Source: CAVUXJ01 sp963814975
GTDB lineage: Bacteria > Acidobacteriota > Vicinamibacteria > Vicinamibacterales > CAVVIG01
Reading direction: 5' to 3'
Length of the DNA stretch: 63,287 bases
Assembly: GCA_963814975.1 (NCBI GenBank)
Contig: CAWFFB010000002.1
Location: 1-63,287, forward strand
The translations under genes were made by a program, and so were the position numbers. The notes beneath the pieces are model-generated. The model was not told the origin of the DNA. It did not search any database and saw nothing but the letters and a program-made list of their open reading frames with translations. Of this stretch, positions 27,489-37,351 are shown piece by piece (the stretch's first letter is position 1; each line of letters begins with the position of its first letter).

Positions 27489-28643
27489 TTAGGATGCCGC
27501 AGCCAACCGCATGGAACGCGTGAGCGGCTCCCACGCCGCAATCGCCCGCGCCTCGCGCGACAACTCCGAGCTGAACGCCCGGTGGAGCGCTTGCAGCTCG
27601 GCGTCCGTTTGCGCGAAGGACACAATCGCGTCCGTCAGCTCAAGAACGGGCTTAGACAAGTCGAAGCGCGTCCGCTCGTACGTCGACCACGCATCGGTCG
27701 TCCCGTCGACGATCGCGTGCGCCAGCAGCTCGGCATCGCGCAGTGCGTCGGTGATGCCGTGCGCCGTCGCCGGATCCTTGAAATATGCGGCGTCGCCGAC
27801 GAGCGCCCATCCGGGGCCTGCACCGCGCCGGATGAAGCCCGGGTGCCCCCCAAACCCGTGAATCGGCTCGACACGACGCGCCGCCGAGAGCCTGGCCTCG
27901 AGCTCCGGCGCCGCCTCGCGAATCAGCCGGTGATATGCCGCCGCCGGATCACCGTGCACTTCGTCGCGGAATCGCTGTGCCCCCACGCCGACGAACACGC
28001 AGGTCGCGCCGCCGTTCGTCGGGATGATGCCGAAGTTGACGGCGCGCCTGAAGCCCCAGTAGAAGCCATCGGCTGGCAGATCCTGCCAGTACGTGTACAG
28101 CACACCGGCCGCGTGGCGTGCTTCGAGCATCGTCTGCGCGTCGACCAGACGGCCGATCGTGGAGTGCAGGCCATCCGCGCCAACAACGACGTCGGCGTAG
28201 ATTGCCGTTCCGCCCGCGACGATGCCCCGCACCCGGCCGCGCCCGTCGGTCTTGAGCGCCTCGACGCGCGTGCCATACTCGAATTCCGCGCCGCTTTCGC
28301 TCGCCGCGTCGGCCAGGATGCGGTCGAGGAGCGCCCGGCGCGGGGCGTAGAGCGCGTCGACGCCCTGGCGGGGTTCGATCGCGACGGTCACGTCCTGCCC
28401 CACGTAGCTGAAGGTCGTGGATCGGACCGGAGGCGTGTCCGCAGCGACGATGGCAGAAAGCACGCCCCAGCGCCGAAGCTGCAGGACGGCGCCTCGCATC
28501 AACGCGTGCGTGGAGAGCGTGTCCGAGCCATACACGCCCCTGTCCACGACGAGGACCCGCGCGCCGGTGCGCGCAAGCAGGAGCGCGGTGGCCGCGCCGG
28601 CACACCGTGCACCGACGATGACGGCGTCGTAGGAAGTCGCCAT
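27489..28643 (-). CDS. FAD-dependent monooxygenase/oxidoreductase
   Basis: A 384-residue flavoprotein of the PHBH/geranylgeranyl-reductase-like fold. It has the dinucleotide motif YDAVIVGARCAGAATALLLA, a D-G motif VVGADGLHSTIGRLV, and GWALVGDAAYFKDPATAHG for the FAD ribityl site. The substrate is unknown. ATG 28643 lies five bases after the OsmC stop; a longer open frame reaching 29264 is an antisense-frame artefact. Co-transcribed with osmC-like, suggesting a redox or detoxification unit. Confidence 0.88.
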   Translation of the reverse strand: MATSYDAVIVGARCAGAATALLLARTGARVLVVDRGVYGSDTLSTHALMRGAVLQLRRWGVLSAIVAADTPPVRSTTFSYVGQDVTVAIEPRQGVDALYAPRRALLDRILADAASESGAEFEYGTRVEALKTDGRGRVRGIVAGGTAIYADVVVGADGLHSTIGRLVDAQTMLEARHAAGVLYTYWQDLPADGFYWGFRRAVNFGIIPTNGGATCVFVGVGAQRFRDEVHGDPAAAYHRLIREAAPELEARLSAARRVEPIHGFGGHPGFIRRGAGPGWALVGDAAYFKDPATAHGITDALRDAELLAHAIVDGTTDAWSTYERTRFDLSKPVLELTDAIVSFAQTDAELQALHRAFSSELSREARAIAAWEPLTRSMRLAAAS

Positions 28644-28648
28644 GGCGC

Positions 28649-29233
28649 TCACCGGATGTTGACGTTGACGTCGATGGGCACGCCGTTGGTGAGGACGTCG
28701 AACACGGCCAATCGCGCGATCGACTGCGACACCACCTCGCGAAGCTTTTCGGCGGGCGCGTCGCCGTCGATGTCGAAGCCGATCCGAATCCGCTCGTAAC
28801 CGTTCCGGACGTCCTTCGAAATGCCGAGGACGCCGCGCAGGTCGATGTCGCCTTCCACCTGCGAGCTGACCGAGCGGAGCGTCACGCCTCGCGCCGCGGC
28901 GATGCTGCCGATGCCGGCGGTGATGCAGGCGGCGAGACCGTGGAGCAGGAATTCGATGGGCGTCGGTCCGCGGTCCTCGCCGACGAGGACGGCAGGATGA
29001 TCCGCGCCGTATCCGAACTGGGTCTGATGGGTGTGGGTGCCGCCGGCGCCGTCGAACGACTCCACGCGCGACTCGCTGAACGTGCCGCCCACCCACCGGT
29101 TCGTGGCACGGAACCGGAATTTGGCCAGGGCGGGCGCGTCCTTGACCGCGTTGATCGTGGCGAACAGGACCGGCGTGTTGATGCCGTTGCGCGGCTCCCT
29201 TACCGCGCGGGTCGGGGTCATGACTACGGCCAT
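28649..29233 (-). CDS. OsmC-family peroxiredoxin-like protein
   Basis: 194 residues. OsmC/Ohr fold: NRWVGGTFSESRV, the helix GPTPIEFLLHGLAACITAG, and VEGDIDLRGVLG. Note that the usual active-site Cys position reads AACITAG, with one Cys visible; a second catalytic Cys is not obvious, so thiol peroxidase activity is uncertain. An excellent ribosome-binding site AAGGAGG lies eight bases before ATG 29233. First gene of the unit with the FAD oxidoreductase. Confidence 0.88.
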   Translation of the reverse strand: MAVVMTPTRAVREPRNGINTPVLFATINAVKDAPALAKFRFRATNRWVGGTFSESRVESFDGAGGTHTHQTQFGYGADHPAVLVGEDRGPTPIEFLLHGLAACITAGIGSIAAARGVTLRSVSSQVEGDIDLRGVLGISKDVRNGYERIRIGFDIDGDAPAEKLREVVSQSIARLAVFDVLTNGVPIDVNVNIR

Positions 29234-29830
29234 TGGAAGCCTCCTTCTCGGATTGGCGGTTCATGAACCATACGCGCCATCCGTAGGAAAACCCCGCAAC
29301 CGCGGAACCCGGTCAGGGATGGCCATCGAGGCCGGTCGCTCGACCGCCGCTCAGCTGGATCGAGTGCCGGGTTCACTCCAGCATGGTGTCCCCCAGTCTG
29401 ACCGTCGCCCTGATCGGACCAGTTCTCCTCTTTCCTCCTTTTTTCACCCTGTGCGGAGTGTGCGGAGGTCGCTCCGAACGTCCGTCACCGCGTAGAAGTA
29501 CCGAAAGTCCGACAGCTGCTACCAAGGTTCAGACGTGCTGTCAGAGCGCGGTCGGCTGCAAGCCGATGACGGCTATTGCCGCTGTAACGGTCTCAGTTGC
29601 TTCCAACGCTCGATAAACCGAACCGCAACGCTAACGAAGGCGTCTGTCGCTTGTCGACCTTGTTCCGCCGTGGCTTCGCGAGGATCGCGTAAGCGTCCCG
29701 CCGCTGCCAGTAGTCAACGTGGCGCGCTCGGCCTTGTCCATCTGAACGAGAGTCGGAAGGGATCATGCCGGTCTGCATAACGCCGACGAGGTCTGGTCAC
29801 GACTCTGAAAACCGAAGCAAGAGATGACTC
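29234..29830. other. Unassigned stretch of about 600 bases
   Basis: It should contain the promoter of the osmC unit. The minus-strand frame 29778 to 29593 (HVDYWQRRDAYAILAKPRRN) is unrecognised. I see no repeat copy here. Confidence 0.3.
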
Positions 29831-30334
29831 GTGGCGTGGGTCTGCCGAGTCGCTTACGCACGGGCGGCGATTGATCGCACAAAGCTTGTCCGTATGCGTT
29901 ATTTGCTACCGTGGCAATTTCCGTGGCTCGCCGAGGCGTTACTGATACAAGGCGATACGGCGGCGACTTTGCAGACCGTTGCCGAAGCGCTGGACATCAG
30001 TGACCGAATGGGAGTGAGAGCTTTCGATGCGGAGCTGCTTCGACTGCGCGGAGAAGCGCAGTTCCGAGGTGGCGAACATGATCGCAGCGAGATCGCCTTC
30101 CGCGAGGGCATGGAGTTGTCGGCAACTCAAGGGGCGAGGACGTTTGCCCTTCGATGTGCGCTAAGCTTCGCGCGATTATCCGCAGAAACCCAAAGTCGCG
30201 ACGAGGGGCGCCGCATTCTCGCGTCCGTGTGTGCATCGTTCAACGATGGGTTCGTAACACCGGACGTGCGCGAGGCACGCTCCTTCTTGGCAGACCTCTC
30301 TGACCGGCCGGGCCTCCCTACTAACTCTCATTGA
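29831..30334 (+). pseudogene. TPR/helical C-terminus of a large ATPase-type regulator, fragment
   Basis: 167 residues with helical repeat features (LAEALLIQGDTAATLQTVAEALD, AELLRLRGEAQFRGGEHD split over successive helices; GARTFALRCALSFARL; DVREARSFLADL). They match the C-terminal end of AfsR/adenylate-cyclase-associated ATPases, which are around 1000 residues. The ATPase part is absent upstream, so this is a 3' remnant. Confidence 0.5.
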
Positions 30335-30784
30335 TTTGCTGCACCCGCGACTTACTGAAACCGGAACGCGCCTTCGTCGAAGAACGTGTATGGTGCGAAT
30401 ACTTACCGCTTATCGAACACCTCCACATCGTTGATGGCGCCCGGCCTTTTGCATTGATACCCTTGTTTGTGAGCGTCATGACCTTACGATCCCGTGAAAC
30501 GGCCACTGCCCTCACCGAGCTTTGTCTCTGACGCCGCCAAGTTCGTCATGCTCGACGGTCACAGCGCCGACCGTGAGGGGAGAGACTCGTGTTCGGAGTC
30601 GTGATCGCCTCGGTGGTGTGATTCACGAGTACGTCAGGGCGGCATCAACCGGGTTTCTGCACTCGACACACGGCCGGACTCTCTACCAAATGCCGAGAGA
30701 CAGGCAAAAGCCAGGTCTCTCGACTGCTCGACCGCTCCCTCTGGGGATGGCAAAGTTCAACGATGGTTGCGCTCGCGACGTTGG
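30335..30784. other. Remnant region with a transposase 3' end
   Basis: Positions 30588 to 30643 encode VRSRDRLGGVIHEYVRAA, near-identical to the last residues of the rve transposase at 35470 to 35540 (RRRDRLGGLLHEYERAA). This shows that a second copy of that IS once ended here. The rest carries no gene I can support. Confidence 0.5.
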
Positions 30785-31771
30785 CTACCGCGTCGGCTGC
30801 CCTGGGACTCCGACATCCAAGGACAGTAGCCCCGGACCCTCTCCCGGCGGAGCACCGAAGAAGTCCGAAATGGCGAAGTTCACGATGAAGAGCGTGTGCC
30901 GCTCGCCTCTTCCCGTGCCGAAGGCGACTGCCGAATTGAAGTCCAGTCCGTCGTCAGTGGTGGCGAGCGTCCTCACCGTTTCGCCGTCGGACGAGACCCG
31001 GACCAGGCTACTCTGACCGATCACGGCGACGTAGAGGTTGCCGCGAGCGTCGAACGCCAGCCCGTCTGACCCAACAAGTGCGCCTCCTTCGACAAATACT
31101 TCAGGTTCTCCAGCCTCGCCGTCAGGGAGGATCGGGATCTCGACGATGCTTCCGAGCTCCGTGTTGGCGACGAAAAGGGCGTTGTGTCGGAATTCGATCC
31201 CGTTCGCGCCAAGGGGAACCGGCAGCGGGCCACTATTGTCGCCCGCCAGGAGCTCATGGTGCAGCCACAATTCAGTGTCGCTGCCATCGCGAGGGAACCT
31301 CCACACCGCGCCGAGGCTCGAGTCTGTCACGTAGAGGTTCCCTCGAGGGTCAAGAGCCACGTCGTTGGGGAAGGCAATCGCACCGCTCCCCGGAAGCCGC
31401 TGCGAGGTGCCATCGACATTGACGACGTAGACGCCATGAGTCGCTGGATTCCCCGAATTCACCGCGACGTACAACGTGCCTTGTGAATCTACAGCCAGTC
31501 CAAGTGGGCCAAACCCGGGCCCGGCAGGGAGCGTGGCATGCGTACTGCGATTGCCGTCCGGGAAGACCGCGAGGATGTCACCGGTCAGCGGGAAGCTGAG
31601 ATACATCGTTCCCCGCCTGTCGATGGCGAGTCCCTCAGGAAGCTCGCCAGCCGCCGGATCGAACCCTATCAGGGTTGTGACGTGAGGCGCTGCGACCAAA
31701 GGGCGTTGGAGCACCACCGAGCTTGAGCACAGAATCGCCAACAAGAGGAACACGCGGATCACAGCAGTCAT
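30785..31771 (-). CDS. Secreted SMP-30/NHL-type six-bladed propeller
   Basis: About 328 residues from ATG 31771, with a TCCTCC-complement ribosome-binding site (GGAGGA) five bases upstream. Signal peptide AVIRVFLLLAILCSSSVVL. Blades carry PEGLAIDRRGTMYLSF, GPLGLAVDSQGTLYVAV, FPNDVALDPRGNLYVTDSS and GSDGLAFDARGNLYVAV. The fold resembles gluconolactonases and NHL proteins; catalytic identity is unproven. Intact. A longer open frame to 32014 has no support. Confidence 0.82.
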   Translation of the reverse strand: MTAVIRVFLLLAILCSSSVVLQRPLVAAPHVTTLIGFDPAAGELPEGLAIDRRGTMYLSFPLTGDILAVFPDGNRSTHATLPAGPGFGPLGLAVDSQGTLYVAVNSGNPATHGVYVVNVDGTSQRLPGSGAIAFPNDVALDPRGNLYVTDSSLGAVWRFPRDGSDTELWLHHELLAGDNSGPLPVPLGANGIEFRHNALFVANTELGSIVEIPILPDGEAGEPEVFVEGGALVGSDGLAFDARGNLYVAVIGQSSLVRVSSDGETVRTLATTDDGLDFNSAVAFGTGRGERHTLFIVNFAISDFFGAPPGEGPGLLSLDVGVPGQPTR

Positions 31772-32038
31772 GTTGGTCCTCCGTCGAGTGATCGGGGAGA
31801 TGGTCAACTTCGTCACCCCATGCGACTCCGGGGATCTGCCGCATAACGTCCTGCTCGAAGGACGTCGGATGGGCCGAGGCGGGCGCCGGGTTGTAAGGAC
31901 AACGTGCGGAGGTGGCTGGATTATAGCTCGACTGATGGCAGCAAGCTGTTCACCGGTGATGGAGGGGTATTTTCCAGACATGGGACTCTTTCCTACACGC
32001 ACCGACGACATCATTGCAGACCGGGGTAGCGTCGGACC
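31772..32038. other. Intergenic stretch with an orphan kinase leader
   Basis: 31870 to 31890 carries the minus-strand codons for PGARLGP, the kinase head signature, followed by TATAATC at 31918 to 31924 and a left-arm-like CTCGACTGATGGC of the repeat. Only these traces remain. Confidence 0.4.
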
Positions 32039-34036
32039 TTACGGAAGGCTCAGGGCGACGAACCCGGCGCTCTGCGGTTCCCTGCTGCCTGTCGCGGCGA
32101 GGACGTACTGCTTCCCCTCGAACATGTAGGTCATCGGGGCGCCGGTGACGCCGGAGGGCAGCTCGGTCTCCCACAAGATGGCGCCGGTGGCCTTGTCAAA
32201 CGCGCGAAACTTCTTGCCGCCGTAGCCGGGCGCGAGCGACGCCGGCATCTCGGGCCGGAGCCGCGATCCGAGCGCCGCCATGACGGGGTCGCCTTCGCCG
32301 AGGAAGAGGAGCGTCTTCGTCACGAGCGGTGAGCTGCGGCCCGGATTGCCGAGCGGCGGAAGATTCAGCGGCTTCAGCAGCGGATGGTTTCGGGGGCCGT
32401 CGCCATTGGGCGTCATCCACAGCCGTTCGCCCTTGTTCAAATCGATGGCGGTGATGCGGCCGTACGGCGGCTTCAGGAGCGGCAGGCCCTGAGGGCCCGG
32501 CGGTCCAGGCGCGCGTGCCGGACACGTAGTCGAGGTCCGAGTTCTTGTCGTCAGGCTTGAGGATGTCCGCGGTGAACGGCGTGGTGATCGACTGGACGTA
32601 CAGCATCCCGGTTTCCGGATCGAACGCTCCGCTCTGCCAATCGGCGCCGCCGACCGACCCCGGCAGCTGAATCGTTCCTCGGTGGCCGTCCGGACCGTGC
32701 GCCTCGTACCGAAGGCGGCGTGAAGAGCGGACCGACCCGGTAGTACTTGAGGAGCGCGATCGCTTCGGCGCGCAGCTCCGGCGTGAAGTCGATGAGGTCG
32801 TCGATCGCGACGCCCTGACGATCGAACGGCGGCGGCTTGGTCGGAAACGGCTGCGTGCGCGCCGCGCGCTCGCCCGGCACATCCGAAGCGGGAACCGGCC
32901 GCTCTTCGATCGGCCAGACCGGCCGTGCCGGTCAGTGCGATCGAAGACGAACGCGAACGCCTGCTTCGTGAGCTGGACGACCGCTTTGATCGGCTTTCCG
33001 TCGACCGTGATGTCCGCAAGGATCGGCGCGGCCGGCAGATCGTAATCCCACAGGTCGTGGTGGACGATCTGATAGTGCCAGACCCGTTCGCCGGTCGCGC
33101 AGCGGACGCAGACGAGCGTGTTGCCGAAGACGTTGTCGCCGGGCCGGTGCCCGCCGTACATGTCGCTGGTCGGAGACGTCAGCGGCAGGTAGGCGAACCC
33201 CTGCTCTTCGTCCGCGCTGATGAGCGACCACAGGTTGGCGTCGCCAGCGAGCGCCCAGGAATCGTTCTCCCAGGTCTCGCTGCCGACCTCGCCAGGCCGC
33301 GGGATCGGATTGAACTGCCATCGCGGCTTGCCCGTGCGCACGTCGAACGCCTGCACGACGCCGGGCACGCCCTCCCTGCGCGTCGGCGCGATCCGACATC
33401 GAGCCGCCGATCCCGACGCCGACGATGACGACGTCGCGGCAGACCTGGGCGGCGCCGGTCCACGCATAGCGCTGGCGCGCGGACCCAGGCCGGGCCGCAG
33501 GTTGACCCGGCCCCCCTCGCCGAATCGCCGCCAACGGCTTGCCGGTTGTCGGATCGAGCGCGATCAGGTATTCGCCGCGGACCACGAAGAGCCGCTTTTC
33601 GGCGCCCTCCGCCCAGTACGTCGACGCCGCGCGAGCTGTCGCCACGAAGGCCCTGCGCCCCTTCGTCGGGAAACGGTTCCTGGACCCAGAGCGTCTTGCC
33701 CGTTCCGGGATGAAACGCCTCGACGAGTCCGATGCCGTTCGGGCTGTAGAGGACCCCGCCGATCATCAGCGGCGTCGCGCGGAAGTTACCCGAATAGGAG
33801 AAGTCGGGAGCTTTCGAGCTGATGCTCGGGTCGACCGCCGGCCGCCGCCATGCGATCCGCAGTCGCGAAACGTTGTCCTTGTTGATCTGATCGAGCGGTG
33901 CGTACTTGGTGGTCCCCGCATCGCCTCCGTACCGCGTCCACTCGCCTCCGCGGGCTCCCTGCTGCGCACGCGGGGCCGCAGTTCCAAGCACGACGGCCAC
34001 GCCACCGACGGCCAGAGTCCGCATGAGAGTCGTCAT
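32039..34036 (-). pseudogene. PQQ-dependent dehydrogenase-like propeller (frameshifted)
   Basis: Begins with a signal peptide (MRTLAVGGVAVVLGTAAPRA), then WTRYGGDAGTTKYAPLDQIN and NVSRLRIAWR, the opening of quinoprotein glucose/alcohol dehydrogenases. Later come LIALDPTTGKPLAAIRRGG, GKPRWQFNPIPRPGE, HHDLWDYDLPAAPIL, GRITAIDLNKGERLW and YMFEGKQYVLAATG. The enzyme class oxidises sugars or alcohols in the periplasm using PQQ. Frame changes near 33650, 33500, 33390, 32930, 32700 and 32515 break it into overlapping frames. Length across breaks (about 660 residues) is normal, so all damage is one-base. Confidence 0.8.
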
Positions 34037-34411
34037 CGAGGTGTCCTCCTGACCGGCGCAATGTTACGTCGGCGCGGCGCAGCCGTGGCGCTTGTGATGA
34101 CGCGTGAGGGGGGTCGTCGTCCGAACCGGTTCAGCCCACGTCACACCGGTATGAACGGTGCGGACCGTAGTCCGACCGGTCCGTGTCTGTCAACACATTG
34201 GCGGGCCCAGCCGTGGCTCCGGGCTGGCCCGGGAAGCGTCAGGCCTCGGCGCCGGGTTCGACGGTAGAGTTAGCGATTTCGAGTTGAACTTCCATTCAGC
34301 GTCCCGACGAGGGCCGTTTTCTTGCCGAGAAGCACCGGCTCGAACTCGGAACGCAGCTGCGGGTCGAGCCGCCACGCCTCCTCGAAGCGTGCGCTGGCCT
34401 TTTCCATCGGT
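34037..34411. other. Intergenic stretch with a small minus-strand remnant
   Basis: The minus strand 34411 to 34270 reads MEKASARFEEAWRLDPQLRS, then EFEPVLLGKKTALV, a helical tail cut at its 5' side by the rve-type IS. I cannot name the family. Confidence 0.35.
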
Positions 34412-35563
34412 GTAGGGTGCGTAAACTCAATTGCGTAGAATAGCGGCCCCTTCTTTGTGGTGAGGTGCCGTGCTCTCAGTGTGCTACGTCGCGCTCCAAC
34501 GCGTCCTGGAACTCATCTTTCTTCTGTTCCGATCCCCTGAGTTCAAAGAACTCGAGATCGTCGTGCTCCGGCACGAGCTGGCGGTGCTGCGCCGGCAGGT
34601 CCAACGGCCGACATTCCGGGGGGCCGATCGCTTGTTCCTGACGGCGGCCAGCCGACTTCTGCCACGCGTCAGGTGGTCGTCGTTTCTGGTGACGCCGACG
34701 ACTCTGCTGGGCTGGCACCGGCGCCTGGTGGCGAAACGGTGGACGTACCCACGACGTGCAGGGCGGCCGCCGATCAGCCGTGAGGTCCGAGCGGTGATCG
34801 TCCGGTTGGCACGCGAGAACCCGCGCTGGGGTTATCAGCGCATCGTGGGCGAACTGAAGGGTCTCGGCGTCATCGTCGTCGGCGACCACCGTCAGGAAGA
34901 TCCTGCACGAGCACCAGCTCGGTCCAGCGGGCACGAGACGCGGCCCCTCGTGGCGGGAGTTCCTCCGTGCTCAAGCCGACAGCCTGATCGCCGTGGACTT
35001 TTTCAGCGTCGATACCGTTTGGCTCCAACGGTTGTACGTACCTCTTCTTCATCGAAGTCGGGAGCCGCCGCGTGCACCTCGCCGGCTGCACGGCGCATCC
35101 CGTCGGCGAGTGGGTGACGCAGCAGGCCCGACAGGTCGCGTGGGCGCTCGCCGAGCGCGAACAGCCGGTACGCTTTCTGATTCGCGATCACGACGGCAAG
35201 TTTCCGAAGCAGCTTCGATGCGGTCTTCAAGGCCCAAGGGACTCGAATCATTCGCACGCCAGTTCAGGTGCCGGAGGCCAATGGGATCGCGGAACGGTTC
35301 GTCCGAACGGCCCGGACCGAGTGTCTCGACTGGTTGCTCATTCTCAACACGCGGCATCTCGAGCGGACGTTGACCGTGTTTGTCGATCACTACAACCGCC
35401 ATCGTCCTCACCGCAGCTTGGATCTGGTGCCACCGAACGGTCGACCGGCGACTGAAAAGTGGACCGGCTCGCAAACGCTGGCGATCAGGCGTCGCGACCG
35501 TCTCGGCGGGCTGTTGCACGAGTATGAGCGCGCGGCCTGACGCGGATTGAGTTTATGCACCCC
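34412..35563 (+). mobile_element. IS element with rve-type transposase and 25-bp inverted repeats
   Basis: Left end GGGTGCGTAAACTCAAT and right end ATTGAGTTTATGCACCC are inverted repeats (34412 to 34436 and 35538 to 35563). The length is about 1.15 kb. The right side interrupts a tyrosine recombinase gene. A 3' remnant of a sister element lies near 30588. Confidence 0.7.
34470..35540 (+). pseudogene. Integrase-core (rve) transposase, frameshifted
   Basis: N-terminal LEIVVLRHELAVLRRQVQRP and LLGWHRRLVAKRWTYP, then RWGYQRIVGELKGLG (HTH_21-like), then the rve core: AVDFFSVDT (Asp), IRDHDGKF (Asp), and ANGIAERFVRTARTECLDWL (Glu), ending HRPHRSLDLVPPN and the RRRDRLGGLLHEYERAA tail. Frame changes near 34880, 35033 and 35212. 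All DDE residues survive in the joined frames. Fused IS3-like or NCY assignment undecided. Confidence 0.72.
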
Positions 35564-35565
35564 AC

Positions 35566-36127
35566 AGGCGACGGCTTCTCCTCACTCCCACGCGCGATGC
35601 TCTTCGGGGACAGCGCAATCACGCCATGCTCGCCATCTTGATTGGCTGCGGACTGCGGCGAGGCGAACTCCTGGCCCTCACGGTCGAGGCGATCCAACAG
35701 CGAGAGGAACACTGGGTGATCGCTGACGTGAATGGGAAAGCCGGACACATTCACACGGTCCCGATTCCTTCATGGGTCAAAGCGACGATCGACATGTGGA
35801 CGTCGTCGGCTGGCATCGCCGGAGGCCGGGTCTTTCGCGCGATCAACAAGATGGGCAGAGTGTGGGGCGACGGCATGACGCCGAAAGTGATCTGGGAAGT
35901 CGTTCGAGAGGCCGCTCACCGCGCCGGTATTGATAGGTTGGCGCCGCATGACTTGCGGCGGACCTGCGCACGGTTGTGCTACCTCGCGGGCGGTGAACTG
36001 GTTCAGATCCAGTTCCTCCTGGGGACACGTGTCGATTCAAACGACGGAGCGGTCCCTTGGATGCAAACAGAAACTGCGCTGCGCCGTGAACGACACGCTG
36101 GGTATTGAACCGGGATGCTCCGCGTGA
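35566..36127 (+). pseudogene. Tyrosine recombinase, truncated C-terminal half
   Basis: The catalytic half of a phage-integrase-type recombinase: AILIGCGLRRGELLALTVE (first Arg), HDLRRTCARLCYLAGG (HxxR), and, after a one-base shift near 36023, GHVSIQTTERSLGCKQKL. At the position of the nucleophilic Tyr (normally TERYLG) the codon is for Ser. The N-terminal half is missing; the rve IS begins where it should be. The protein is therefore dead three ways, or the Tyr codon (one base away) is a sequencing error. Confidence 0.72.
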
Positions 36128-36160
36128 TCCGGGGGCCGGTCAAGGGTGGGCTTCGTTAGG

Positions 36161-36192
36161 TCCACCCTTCGCGATAAGGCAGGAATGATTCT
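36161..36192 (+). repeat. Palindromic dispersed repeat, copy J (right arm only)
   Basis: CCACCCTTCGCGATAAGGCA then GGAATGATTC resembles the right arm. It lies 33 bases from the 3' end of the kinase-type propeller. Confidence 0.4.
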
Positions 36193-36225
36193 CGAGCGCG
36201 AGAGCCAAAGACTGACGTGCGCCCG

Positions 36226-37220
36226 TCAGTTCGTCGCCACGAGGCGCTTCAACTCCTCGAACCAGTGCTCAACGACGACGATGCTCGTCGGCGTTGACGT
36301 CTCGTGCGACGCGCCGGCCATCTTGATCATCAGGAAGCGCTGGCCGTCCGGCGAGACGTCGTAGGTTCGGCCCGCCTGAGCTGCGGCCATGAAATAAGGA
36401 CCCTCGAACAGCCGCGTCGGAGTGCCGGCTCGAAACGTGGACTCACCTTCAACGGCGGCGCTCATCACAGCGCCGTCCGGTCCCACATAGAAGAGCTCCC
36501 TGCCACTGCGCGCCCACAGCGGCCGCGTGCCGCCGTCCGTGGAGATCTGCCAGCGCCCGCTATTCGCGTCCGGAAACGGCCGCACGTAGACTTCGTCCTG
36601 CCTCGACTCGTTCGATTGATACGCGATCCATCGGCCGTTGGGCGAGATCTCCCCATTCAGCTCGTCGAAGGTCGTCTGAACAAGCGGCCGAACGTCGCTC
36701 CTCGGACTCCGTTCAGGAACTCCGATGCCTTGCGAAGCCGCCTGGGCCCGACTCGCCCCCTTCAACGCAAGCACCATCAAGTCGGCCCCGGTCGTTGTCG
36801 TCTCTTGGCGGAAGGCCAGATGCGTCCCGTCAGGGGAGAACGCGCCGGGGTATTGATTGTTCGGGTTCTCCGTGAGGCGCTCCACCGCGCCCGTGCCGTC
36901 CGCGGCCTGCCAGAAGAGATTACCGGGCATCGCGCGCAAAGAACGGAACACCACTTGCTGCCCGTCCGCCGTCCAGACGGATGCGTATCTGGCTGCGGAT
37001 CAAATGTGAATCGCGTCATCGTTTCTCGCCCGAGGTCCCAGATCCAGATGTCAATCTCTTCGTCGAGCACGCCGAGCGCCACCCGCGTGCCATCGGGTGA
37101 TAGCCGTGGATACACATATTCCCGCGGCCGCGCCTTGAGTGGCGTCTCGACTCCCTGCCGATCCACCCACACCAGCGTGCGCGGCGTGCGTGCCTGCACC
37201 CCGCCTGGTACATAGACCAA
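36226..37220 (-). pseudogene. PD40 propeller half of a kinase (kinase 4, head lost)
   Basis: Propeller blades VWVDRQGVETPLKARPREY, LSPDGTRVALGVLDEEIDIW, FSPDGTHLAFRQ, ISPNGRWIAYQSNESRQDEV and the tail EHWFEELKRLVATN match the C-terminal halves of the neighbouring kinases. One frame change lies near 36975. The kinase domain and membrane helix are absent: similarity stops at about 37220, close to repeat copy K, as if recombination between repeats or homologous kinases removed them. Confidence 0.72.
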
Positions 37221-37240
37221 CAGGGTATTTGAGACGGGTA

Positions 37241-37284
37241 GTCAGCTAAGTCCTGAGTGACGGCGACGTGGCGAGTTGGCCTCC
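37241..37284 (+). repeat. Palindromic dispersed repeat, copy K (left arm only)
   Basis: AAGTCCTGAGTGACGGCGAC and GTGGCGAGTTGGCC match the left arm. Confidence 0.5.
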
Positions 37285-37351
37285 GTTTGCTTCCCGCGTA
37301 TCGTTTCTGGTCCTCGATCAAGTCCGGAATGAGCTCGTGCGGGCTCACCCT

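Noticed and set aside
27372..28799. 475-residue plus-strand frame opposite the FAD oxidoreductase
   Set aside because: Shadow of a clearly recognised gene; composition dominated by Arg and Ala.
27489..29264. 591-residue minus-strand frame that appears to fuse OsmC and the FAD oxidoreductase
   Set aside because: Its first 200 residues are OsmC in the wrong frame; the true OsmC and oxidoreductase genes are separate, five bases apart.
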